Source: CAYRUP01 sp964489265
Lineage (GTDB): Bacteria; Pseudomonadota; Gammaproteobacteria; DSM-16500
DNA length: 14,796 nt
Direction of reading: 5' to 3'
NCBI GenBank assembly: GCA_964489265.1
Contig: CAZAXX010000058.1
Coordinates: 1-14,796 of the forward strand
Made by a program: the position numbers and the translations under genes. Every line of letters begins with the position of its first letter. Positions within the stretch are counted from its first letter, which is position 1. The notes under the pieces are model-generated. The model searched no databases. It saw only the letters and a program-made list of their open reading frames with translations, and was not told the DNA's origin. Shown here piece by piece: positions 7,322-13,922 of the stretch.

Positions 7322-8773
7322 TTATTTCTCCTGTAATGCTTCTCTTACCTTTTCCTCATCACTGAACGCAATCTTTTGATCACCTATTTGTTGATAGGTT
7401 TCAGCACCTTTACCAGCAATCAAAACACAATCGCCTACCAGGGCGGATTGTATAACGTCGTGAATCGCTTTAGAACGATCATGTTGCACAATTACTTTAT
7501 TTTTATCTGAAAATCCTTGCATGATTTCCGCGACGATTTGCGCAGGATCTTCATGACGCGGATTATCATCCGTCACAATCACCCGATCCGCATAACGTTC
7601 TGCAATCGACGCCATAATGGGCCGTTTACCACGATCGCGTTCTCCGCCACAACCAAATACGCAATAAAGATAGCCTTGGCATTGTTGACGCAATGCAATT
7701 AATACTTTTTCTAATGCATCCGGTTTATGGGCATAATCCACCACGACCAAAGGCTTGGTATGTCCGCCTAATGCTTGCATACGGCCAGGAACGGGTTGTA
7801 GTTGGCTTGCATAATCAACCACAGAAGATAATGGAAAATCCAGCAAACACAAGGTAGAAATGACTGCGAGTAAATTACTTAAATTGAATTGGCCGACGAG
7901 AGAAGATTGTAAATTTGCCCTACCCCATGGCGTGTTGATTTTTACGTGCATTCCATGACTACTCAATTTAAGTTCTTCAACACACACATCTGCATTATTC
8001 TGCGTGCTATACGAAATAACCTTGTTTTGTGTAGCGAGCGAGGTTAATAACGCTTGCCCAAAATCATCATCCGCATTAATGACAGCGTATTTGCTTTGCG
8101 AAAATAACCGTTTTTTTGCAGCGCCATAGGCTTCCATCGTCAAGTGATAATCTAAATGTTCTCGAGTTAAATTAGTAAAGACACCGACTTCAAATTCAAT
8201 ACCATTTACTCGACCTTGATCAAGACTATGCGAAGAAACTTCCATTGCTGTAATATTCGCGCCTTGCTTTAAAAATTCTGCAAACGTACGTTGCAAGGTA
8301 ATTGCATCCGGCGTCGTTAAACTACCCGCATGGAGATTACCATAAAGACCATTACCTAACGTCCCGATAATTCCGCAGGGTGTTTGCAGATGTTTTAGAA
8401 CCGAACCAATAAATTGCGTACACGATGTTTTACCGCTAGTACCCGTCACCCCCACTATTCGAATATCATTCGCAGGATATCCATAAAAACGCGCTGCAAT
8501 TTCACCTATTTTTGTTTTTAAATCCGGGATTGAAATGACTGGCACATCGTCTTGCCAATGAAGTTCTTTGTCGTCCGCCTCCATCAAAACAGCACGCGCA
8601 CCTTTTTGAATAGCATCTTGAATAAACTGACGTCCATCTTGATGGGTTCCTTTAAATGCAAAAAATAAATCGCCCGCCTGAACCAACCGGCTATCCAGTG
8701 ATAATTGCGTGATAGTAATCTCTTTTTGCAGGAGACTCGGATATAAATCTGCGAGTAAGTTAGCTAACGTCAT
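7322..8773 (-). CDS. murE: MurE, UDP-MurNAc-tripeptide synthetase (meso-DAP adding)
   Basis: MurE adds the third stem residue to UDP-MurNAc-L-Ala-D-Glu. The DNPR motif (residues 403-406 from the chosen start, in VTDDNPRHEDP) is the signature of meso-diaminopimelate-specific enzymes, pointing to Gram-negative-type murein. The ATP loop GTSGKTS lies at about 111-117, and TTPDA, MEVSSHSLDQGR and NLTREHLDYH follow as in the family. The frame is open from a GTG at 8803, but I prefer the ATG at 8773 (483 aa). Known MurE proteins start close to the MTLANLL-like segment, the GTG lacks a clear ribosome site, and it sits on a TATAAT hexamer that may be a promoter. Neither start has a strong ribosome site. 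It follows the 447-aa gene rather than ftsI, which is unusual. Confidence 0.95.
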   Translation of the reverse strand: MTLANLLADLYPSLLQKEITITQLSLDSRLVQAGDLFFAFKGTHQDGRQFIQDAIQKGARAVLMEADDKELHWQDDVPVISIPDLKTKIGEIAARFYGYPANDIRIVGVTGTSGKTSCTQFIGSVLKHLQTPCGIIGTLGNGLYGNLHAGSLTTPDAITLQRTFAEFLKQGANITAMEVSSHSLDQGRVNGIEFEVGVFTNLTREHLDYHLTMEAYGAAKKRLFSQSKYAVINADDDFGQALLTSLATQNKVISYSTQNNADVCVEELKLSSHGMHVKINTPWGRANLQSSLVGQFNLSNLLAVISTLCLLDFPLSSVVDYASQLQPVPGRMQALGGHTKPLVVVDYAHKPDALEKVLIALRQQCQGYLYCVFGCGGERDRGKRPIMASIAERYADRVIVTDDNPRHEDPAQIVAEIMQGFSDKNKVIVQHDRSKAIHDVIQSALVGDCVLIAGKGAETYQQIGDQKIAFSDEEKVREALQEK

Positions 8774-8803
8774 AGTGTGTTTGTCATAAAGAAGTAAAAT
8801 CAC

Positions 8804-8845
8804 ATTATACGGAAGTTATAGATAAAACTATACAACTGCTATAAC
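8804..8845 (-). promoter_or_regulatory. TATAAT hexamer and inverted repeat before murE
   Basis: A perfect TATAAT (minus strand, 8809-8804) lies about 30 nt before the preferred murE ATG. No good -35 hexamer is at 16-18 nt; the nearest candidate, TTGTAT (8835-8830), is 20 nt away. Just upstream, GTTATAG (8815-8821) and CTATAAC (8839-8845) form a perfect 7-bp inverted repeat across the end of the preceding gene, with an extra CTATA at 8828-8832. This could be a weak murE promoter with an operator, or AT-rich coincidence. Confidence 0.3.
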
Positions 8846-10171
8846 GCGTCTTCTATCGACAAAGGCATTTTGTGCGGCAGCGGCATGGCATCTTGGCAAG
8901 GTCTTCGCTTTTGTGACGACCGAATGACGGGCAAGTGCTTTAACATCCATTTTTTCCCTGGTTTTTTCGAAAGAAGCTGAATTGGCGGGAGTCTTCGTGG
9001 GTACAGCTGGAGGTAAAGAGATATGTTTGACAGCGGGTTTTGCTAGCGCTTCGATTTCTTTATCTATTTCCTTAGGCGCCATTATTTTTTCAAAAATTCG
9101 TTTGCCTAACCCACCAAATATACTACCGAACATTGCAATCGATGCGCCGAATGCTTTTACTGCGAGTAATCCAACGACAGCGGTTGCACCTGCGGGCGGG
9201 AATAAAAATACCGCCATTCCTGCGAGAATAACCAAACTAATGCAAATAGCATAACGCCGTTTATTTGATACCGTCTGTGTTTTTTCTTTGAGACGGGCTT
9301 CCATGCAATTATATTTTTGAAGTTCTTTTTGTTTACTGAGGTAATAACCTGAACCCGGACTTAAATATTCTAATTCATTTTTAATTTCAGTTTTTTTCTT
9401 TTGAATTACCTGAGCCAAAAGACCGTATTTATGTTTATCACGATAATATTTATAAACATCCATACACACATCAAATGCAAACAGACTGATATTTAAAATT
9501 GCTGACGTACCACCACTTACAAAAAAGCCCGCAAAATTAACACCAAACCAGACAGCCGCATTCACCATGCGAACTATTCTGTCATCTTTTTTAAGCGTAT
9601 TTATGAAACGACTAAAGCGACTTGGATTATTGGCTTTTTCTTTTTCTGTCGGCCGAAATGTTGCCTTCAACACCACGCCAATATCAAATAGCAATTCAAG
9701 ACCGTAAGAGAGACCGGCAATACTTGTCAGTGTGGTGATGTTATTCGTAACTGCATTGAAAACTGTATTAAAGAAATTGTTACCAACATCAACTACTGTA
9801 TTGACATAAAATCCTTTTCCAAATTGATCTAAAATTCGATTAAGACGTAACAGGAATAAACGAGTTGAAGTGAACCAACCAAATAAAGTATAAGCACGTT
9901 CTGTGCGCTTCCAGGTTTTGTTACCTATAAATGGTTTTCCATATTTTTTTGCTTTCCATCGATCAGGTGCTAAACCAAGTTCCGCATTACCATGCTCATA
10001 ACATTCTGCCAAAATTTCACTGACGTCAGCTTGTTGATCTTTTAATTCTTGTTCGTCTGCAAAATTTAGCGAACAAAAAGCCTCTGCTATAGTTGCCAAT
10101 TCTTCTGCCGAAAAATTTTCACCTATAAGATTCAAGGACTCTTGTAATCGCTCTTTCATGGAACGTGGCAT
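8828..10171 (-). CDS. Unknown membrane protein inserted between ftsI and murE; candidate Dot/Icm-type effector
   Basis: I do not recognise this 447-residue protein as any cell-wall or division family. Residues 1-75 are acidic and helical. A Trp/Lys/Arg-rich stretch (72-120) follows. Hydrophobic segments lie at about 144-167, 203-236, 307-325 and 328-355. The loop at 250-305 is highly charged and probably helical or coiled-coil (QVIQKKKTEIKNELEYL, then KEKTQTVSNKRR). The tail (360-447) is Lys/Ala/Pro-rich, basic, and ends in VIAVV. There is no signal peptide. The ATG at 10171 has a GAGGGG ribosome site a few nt upstream. A 120-bp gap with two PmrA-type boxes precedes it, and murE follows with no terminator. 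Paired hydrophobic hairpins plus a coiled coil and PmrA boxes are features of many Legionella and Coxiella type IV effectors. Effector status is inference; a resident inner-membrane protein is the main alternative. Confidence 0.85.
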   Translation of the reverse strand: MPRSMKERLQESLNLIGENFSAEELATIAEAFCSLNFADEQELKDQQADVSEILAECYEHGNAELGLAPDRWKAKKYGKPFIGNKTWKRTERAYTLFGWFTSTRLFLLRLNRILDQFGKGFYVNTVVDVGNNFFNTVFNAVTNNITTLTSIAGLSYGLELLFDIGVVLKATFRPTEKEKANNPSRFSRFINTLKKDDRIVRMVNAAVWFGVNFAGFFVSGGTSAILNISLFAFDVCMDVYKYYRDKHKYGLLAQVIQKKKTEIKNELEYLSPGSGYYLSKQKELQKYNCMEARLKEKTQTVSNKRRYAICISLVILAGMAVFLFPPAGATAVVGLLAVKAFGASIAMFGSIFGGLGKRIFEKIMAPKEIDKEIEALAKPAVKHISLPPAVPTKTPANSASFEKTREKMDVKALARHSVVTKAKTLPRCHAAAAQNAFVDRRRVIAVV

Positions 10172-10203
10172 GCCACCCCTCGTCTATCCAATTTCTTCTT
10201 ATG

Positions 10204-10232
10204 GTTATAATTGTAACAATTAGAAGATTAAG
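10204..10232 (-). promoter_or_regulatory. Predicted promoter of the 447-aa gene
   Basis: The downstream half-site CTTAAT of the proximal PmrA-type box (10232-10227) lies exactly 17 nt from TATAAC (10209-10204, five of six matches to TATAAT), so it occupies the -35 position. PmrA-activated promoters are typically arranged this way. Transcription would start near 10197, leaving a leader of about 26 nt before the ATG at 10171. A second possible -10, TACAAT (10215-10210), is directly upstream. Confidence 0.55.
10208..10222. promoter_or_regulatory. Perfect palindrome across the promoter spacer (possible operator)
   Basis: TAATTGT-A-ACAATTA is a perfect 7-bp inverted repeat with a single central base. 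It lies between the proximal PmrA-type box and the predicted -10 element and overlaps the latter by two bases. Its position would suit a repressor site, but no regulator can be named from sequence, and AT-rich palindromes of this size can occur by chance. Confidence 0.35.
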
Positions 10233-10243
10233 GACTTCTTAAG
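10227..10243 (-). promoter_or_regulatory. PmrA-type box, proximal copy
   Basis: On the minus strand this reads CTTAAG-AAGTC-CTTAAT. It fits the enteric PmrA/BasR consensus YTTAAK-N5-YTTAAK exactly, and the tandem CTTAA half-sites described for PmrA-regulated Dot/Icm genes in Legionella pneumophila and Coxiella burnetii. It overlaps the -35 position of the predicted promoter, as expected for direct activation. Confidence 0.6.
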
Positions 10244-10263
10244 GGTCAGGTTTGTCGTTCAGT

Positions 10264-10280
10264 ATTAAGAAAACCTTAAG
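10264..10280 (-). promoter_or_regulatory. PmrA-type box, distal copy
   Basis: The minus strand reads CTTAAG-GTTTT-CTTAAT, with the same half-sites and the same 5-nt spacing as the proximal copy. The first nine bases, CTTAAGGTT, also match the extended enteric PmrA half-site. It starts 12 nt after the ftsI stop and lies 37 bp upstream of the proximal box, about three and a half helical turns. Two perfect copies in a 120-bp gap make chance unlikely. Confidence 0.6.
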
Positions 10281-10291
10281 AAAAGCGAGAG

Positions 10292-12001
10292 TTAAGTGAC
10301 TGATTTTGACTTGGGCTGTAATGATTCTGGATCATCGGGTGGGACGTTTAAAATGCGCAAGGAGCCTTCCATAATTTTCTGAAAAACCGGGCCTGATACA
10401 TAACCGCCTAAATACAGTTTTCCCTTAGGTTCATGCATCACAACTGCCACAACCAAACGGGGATGACTTGCGGGAGCAATACCCACAAAGGTCGATGTAT
10501 AGCGATGTTTATCATAACCATGCGGACCTGCTATCCAGGCTGTACCTGTCTTACCAGCGACAAGATAACCCGGCACCCGCGCAGGTTGACCGGTACCGCC
10601 TTTCGCAAGAACTGACTGCAATAACTCTAGCATTTCATGCGCAATTTTTTTATCTATGACTTGCTCACCAGTTGGGATTTTTTTAACGCGCACTAAGGAC
10701 AGTGGAATTTTCACACCGTCATTTGCAATCGTTGCATACGCATGTGCAACTTGTAATGCCGTTACTGAAACACCATAACCAAACGATAAGGTTGCCAGTG
10801 CGAATGGTTTCCAGACAGGACGCTTTATCAATCTGCCACTTTGTTCGCCTGGAAATCCGATACCGGTTGTTTCACCAAATCCCACGCGATGTAATAAATT
10901 CCAGAGCTGTTGCGGTGGCAATGACAAAATAATTTTGGACATGCCGACGTTACTGGAAAGTTGCAAGATTTGGCTTAAATTTAATAATCCATTGTTATGT
11001 TCATCACGCACCAGATGATGCTCGACCGTCATCCAGCCTGGATGGGTATCAATCACAGAATCCGGCTTGAATTGGCCACTATCTAATGCGCTCGCAATAC
11101 TAAATGCTTTAATTGTTGAACCCGGTTCAAAACTATCAGTCACCGCACGATTACGAAAACTATCTTTCGGCTGATTGGCTATTTTATTTGGATTAAACGA
11201 AGGTTGATTAACCATTGCTAATATTTCGCCGGTTTTTACATCTAAAACAACGACAGATGCAGATGAAGCAATATTTTTTTGCACGCCATCCATTAATTCA
11301 CGATACGCCAAATATTGAATTCGACGATTAATACTTAATACTAAATCATTACCTGGTCTTTGCTTTTGGATTTCCTGCACATCACTAATGATACGTCCCA
11401 AGCGGTCTTTAACGACGAGTGTTTTTCCTGGCAACCCGGTTAACCAATCGTTATAGGCAAGCTCCAATCCTTCTTGTCCTTTATCATCTATATTTGTGAA
11501 GCCAAGCACATGCGCTGCAACCTCACCTTCTGGATAAAAACGCTTGTAATCCTGTTGCAAATAAACACCTGGAATTTTAAGTGATTTGATTTCTTTTGCC
11601 ATACCAGGTGAAAGCTCACGCTTAACATAAGCAAATTCACGCCCTTTATTTTTAGAACGTTCTAATTGGGTTTGAATGGTTTTAGGCGACATTTCCAAAA
11701 GAGTTGCGAGCGATTTGATTGACGAAGATTTAAAAGAAAATTCTTTTGGATTTACCCACACAGAAAAAACCGACGTACTAATTGCCAACGGATAACCATT
11801 GCGATCGGTAATCATGCCGCGAAAAGCAGGTTCCGTCACGACACGCAAGGAACGCACATTACCTTGGGTTTGTAAAAAATTCCGTTTGATGACAGCGAGA
11901 TCGATCATGCGTAAGATCAATCCCGCAACAATGAGAAGGATGAAGAAACTCAGCAGGTAAAAGCGCCAAGCACTTAATTCTATGTTTAATTTGTATTTCA
12001 C
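10292..12001 (-). CDS. ftsI: FtsI (PBP3), septal peptidoglycan transpeptidase
   Basis: FtsI is the class B penicillin-binding protein that crosslinks septal peptidoglycan and works with FtsW. The 569-residue protein has a short cytoplasmic tail, one membrane anchor at about 13-32, and the class B pedestal domain beginning at RGMITDRNGYPLA (61-73). The transpeptidase domain carries the three active-site motifs: STIK (catalytic S295, K298), SSN (349-351) and KTGT (484-487). Length is close to E. coli FtsI (588). The start is a GTG at 12001 overlapping the ftsL stop in a GTGA arrangement (4 nt), implying translational coupling. No intrinsic terminator is evident after its stop at 10292. The next gene is the 447-aa insertion rather than murE. 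Confidence 0.97.
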   Translation of the reverse strand: MKYKLNIELSAWRFYLLSFFILLIVAGLILRMIDLAVIKRNFLQTQGNVRSLRVVTEPAFRGMITDRNGYPLAISTSVFSVWVNPKEFSFKSSSIKSLATLLEMSPKTIQTQLERSKNKGREFAYVKRELSPGMAKEIKSLKIPGVYLQQDYKRFYPEGEVAAHVLGFTNIDDKGQEGLELAYNDWLTGLPGKTLVVKDRLGRIISDVQEIQKQRPGNDLVLSINRRIQYLAYRELMDGVQKNIASSASVVVLDVKTGEILAMVNQPSFNPNKIANQPKDSFRNRAVTDSFEPGSTIKAFSIASALDSGQFKPDSVIDTHPGWMTVEHHLVRDEHNNGLLNLSQILQLSSNVGMSKIILSLPPQQLWNLLHRVGFGETTGIGFPGEQSGRLIKRPVWKPFALATLSFGYGVSVTALQVAHAYATIANDGVKIPLSLVRVKKIPTGEQVIDKKIAHEMLELLQSVLAKGGTGQPARVPGYLVAGKTGTAWIAGPHGYDKHRYTSTFVGIAPASHPRLVVAVVMHEPKGKLYLGGYVSGPVFQKIMEGSLRILNVPPDDPESLQPKSKSVT

Positions 12002-12333
12002 TCGTTAACAACTACCACCGATTTATGATCCGGAATCATCATGCCAAGCTTGCCTTCCGCAACATGTTGAATGCGGGCTTGCATGATCCAAGTGCTTTTC
12101 TCAAGTAATAACTGTCCCCATTGAATATGTAGTTGTTGACGTTCAATCAACGTCTGCTCGATATTCGCATTCAAACTACGCACGTTGTTCGTGATATAAA
12201 TCACGCTTAACGCGGACATCAACACACTAAACGCTATCACCACTAACGGCATTTGCGATCGATTCAAAAATATCGAAATCACCCAGCCGCGCGATAAAAC
12301 ACCTTGATTTAATAAGCGAGCTGCTGCGTTCAT
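11998..12333 (-). CDS. ftsL: FtsL, bitopic divisome protein
   Basis: FtsL forms the FtsQ-FtsB-FtsL complex that activates FtsW-FtsI at the septum. The 111-residue product has a cytoplasmic N-terminus, one membrane helix (about 29-48) and a periplasmic coiled coil (about 50-90, LNANIEQTLIERQQLHIQWGQ). The coiled coil is followed by a short IQHVAEGKLGMMIPD segment that matches the conserved FtsL C-terminal part. Overall conservation of FtsL is low, so the assignment rests on size, topology and position between rsmH and ftsI. It overlaps rsmH by ATGA and ftsI by GTGA (4 nt each), a tightly coupled translation block. Confidence 0.93.
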   Translation of the reverse strand: MNAAARLLNQGVLSRGWVISIFLNRSQMPLVVIAFSVLMSALSVIYITNNVRSLNANIEQTLIERQQLHIQWGQLLLEKSTWIMQARIQHVAEGKLGMMIPDHKSVVVVNE

Positions 12334-13283
12334 AGTAGTTTCTCCCCTATTCGTAAAATGGCACTTCTAGCACGCGGGTTCATTGCAATTTCTTTTTCGC
12401 TAGGCTTTATTGCACGACCCAATCGTTTGAAGCTAACTTCAATATCGACATGTTTAATCGGCAAATCTGACGGAATTTCAATGCCGCGTTCTTCACGTTG
12501 CATAAAATGTTTTACAATTCGATCTTCCAGCGAATGAAAACTAATTACCAATAAACGTCCACCGATACCGAGCACTTCCATGCCCTGTTTTAATCCCAAT
12601 TCCAAATCTTCCAATTCTTTATTCACAGCAATCCGAATCGCTTGAAAACTGCGAGTTGCCGGATGTTTTCCTTTCTGCCAGGCTGGTATTGCTTTTGCGA
12701 TAATTGCCGCTAATTCTGCAGTCGTTGTGATCGGTGCTTCTGCACGCGCAATCACAATGGCTTTTGCCACGCGGCGGGAAAACCGTTCTTCACCATACTC
12801 CCAAAGCACATCTGCTAATTCTTTTTCTGCAATCGTTGCAATCCAGGTTGCAGCATCGACACCGCGCGAATGATCCATGCGCATATCTAATTTACCCGCA
12901 CGTTTAAAACTAAAGCCCCTATCCGGGTCATCCAACTGAGGCGATGAAACACCCAAATCAAGCAGAATTCCATTGATTTTGCCAACCAGATTTTGCTTTC
13001 CAACAAATTGTGCCATTTCAGCAAAAGAACCATGCTGAATCATGAATCGTTTATCAGTTGCAAATTGTGTGCGCGCATAAGCAATTGCTTCAGGATCTTT
13101 ATCCATCGCAAGTAAACGGCCATTTGGCCCGAGTAAATTCAATATTGCTTGTGCATGTCCGCCGCGACCGAAGGTAGCATCAAGATAAACACCCGCTGGC
13201 TGAATTGCGAAGTTCTCAATAACTTCGTTCAGCATCACCGGCTGATGTTCGTTAAATGTTTCTTTCATTCTGCATGCCACCAT
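12330..13283 (-). CDS. rsmH: RsmH (MraW), 16S rRNA m4C1402 methyltransferase
   Basis: RsmH is an S-adenosylmethionine-dependent enzyme that N4-methylates C1402 in the ribosomal P-site region of 16S rRNA. The 317-residue protein has EHQPVMLNEVIE near the N-terminus, the SAM-binding loop DATFGRGGHA (35-44), GILLDLGVSSPQLDDPDRGFS in the middle and LLVISFHSLEDRIVKHFM toward the C-terminus, all RsmH signatures. Two starts are possible: the ATG at 13283 with a modest GAG-type ribosome site, or the ATG at 13268 five codons later, just before KETFNEHQPV, where the family homology begins. The shorter form cannot be excluded. It follows mraZ by 10 nt and overlaps ftsL by 4 nt. Confidence 0.97.
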   Translation of the reverse strand: MVACRMKETFNEHQPVMLNEVIENFAIQPAGVYLDATFGRGGHAQAILNLLGPNGRLLAMDKDPEAIAYARTQFATDKRFMIQHGSFAEMAQFVGKQNLVGKINGILLDLGVSSPQLDDPDRGFSFKRAGKLDMRMDHSRGVDAATWIATIAEKELADVLWEYGEERFSRRVAKAIVIARAEAPITTTAELAAIIAKAIPAWQKGKHPATRSFQAIRIAVNKELEDLELGLKQGMEVLGIGGRLLVISFHSLEDRIVKHFMQREERGIEIPSDLPIKHVDIEVSFKRLGRAIKPSEKEIAMNPRARSAILRIGEKLL

Positions 13284-13293
13284 ATTTTTTATC

Positions 13294-13749
13294 TCACAAT
13301 GACAGTTTTTTAACTTCGTCTGGTATCAATGGATCGGAATTCGTATCTTCCGTTAACCACTGACCACGCCGTTCTTGCCAATGCGTTTCATCCCAAATTT
13401 CAAATTTTTTGCCTTGCCCAATCAACATCGCATGTTTCGAAAGTCCCGCGTACTCACGTAACAAAGGCGGCAACAGTATACGACCATTACCATCTAATTC
13501 AACCTCTGTTGCATGGCCAATGAGTAATCGTTGGATTCGACGAGCTGTGGGGTTAAAACTTGGGAGTTCTGCTAATTTGCTTTCGATGATTTCCCAAGCG
13601 TTTAAAGGATAGAGCAACAGACACTTTTCTTCGGTATCAATGGTCAAAACGACACAGTTGCGGCTTTCCAATAACCGCTCGCGGTAGCGGGTAGGCATAA
13701 CGATTCTACCCTTTGCATCGATGTTGATTCCGTTGACGCCTCTAAACAC
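13294..13749 (-). CDS. mraZ: MraZ, dcw-cluster transcriptional regulator
   Basis: MraZ is a DNA-binding protein of the SpoVT/AbrB-like fold that forms a ring and represses its own dcw promoter in E. coli. The 151-residue length matches the family (152 in E. coli). Two repeats are visible: GINIDAKGRIVMPTRYRERL near residues 7-26, and VELDGNGRILLPPLLREYA about 70 residues later. Each has the conserved D-x-x-GR-hydrophobic-P core. The start is a GTG at 13749, supported by an AAGGAG ribosome site 6 nt upstream and by the standard MFRG N-terminus. It is the first gene of the cluster proper, preceded by four GTGG operator units, so autoregulation is likely. Confidence 0.97.
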   Translation of the reverse strand: MFRGVNGINIDAKGRIVMPTRYRERLLESRNCVVLTIDTEEKCLLLYPLNAWEIIESKLAELPSFNPTARRIQRLLIGHATEVELDGNGRILLPPLLREYAGLSKHAMLIGQGKKFEIWDETHWQERRGQWLTEDTNSDPLIPDEVKKLSL

Positions 13750-13814
13750 GTTACTCTCCTTGCTGATAGAGGGTTACTCTTTTTTACCGGGAATCTGATC
13801 CTTTCATAATTTTG

Positions 13815-13843
13815 AATATACCACCATTTCCCACAATAAACCA
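13815..13843 (-). promoter_or_regulatory. Possible mraZ promoter
   Basis: TATATT (minus strand, 13820-13815) is a fair -10 element. TGGTTT (13843-13838) lies 17 nt upstream as a weak -35. The whole -35 and spacer region is occupied by the GTGG repeats, which suits a promoter blocked by MraZ binding. The predicted start near 13808 would leave a leader of about 58 nt before the GTG. Confidence 0.4.
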
Positions 13844-13854
13844 CTTTTTACCAC
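13821..13854 (-). promoter_or_regulatory. MraZ operator: four GTGG units at 10-bp spacing
   Basis: CCAC occurs on the plus strand at 13821, 13831, 13841 and 13851, that is GTGG on the coding strand every 10 bp, just upstream of the possible -10 element. E. coli MraZ binds TGGG-type direct repeats separated by 5 nt upstream of mraZ, so the spacing and core (TGGT or TGGG) agree. A degenerate fifth unit (ACAC) starts at 13861. Identification is by pattern and position. Confidence 0.75.
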
Positions 13855-13886
13855 TATCTGACACAAAAAATGCGAGAAAAAGAAGG

Positions 13887-13918
13887 AAAAACCACCGTAG
13901 CGGCAGACGAAGACACGG
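13887..13918 (-). terminator. Weak possible terminator after the hydrolase gene
   Basis: Downstream of the hydrolase stop the minus strand has CCGT (13918-13915) and ACGG (13898-13895), or alternatively a short CCGC/GGTGG stem, followed by a run of five T (13891-13887). The stems are only four or five pairs, so termination may be poor. The hydrolase could read through toward mraZ. Confidence 0.3.
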
Positions 13919-13922
13919 AAAA

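Noticed and set aside
8774..8803. Upstream GTG start for murE, adding 10 residues
   Set aside because: No ribosome site, overlaps a TATAAT hexamer, and MurE family N-termini align better with the ATG at 8773. Not fully excluded.
13644..13844. Small minus-strand reading frame overlapping the start of mraZ
   Set aside because: It is out of frame with mraZ, runs across the operator and ribosome site, and has no ribosome site or recognisable product.
13821..13864. Regular 10-bp repeats as a CRISPR or satellite array
   Set aside because: The unit is far too short and the position upstream of mraZ matches a MraZ operator.
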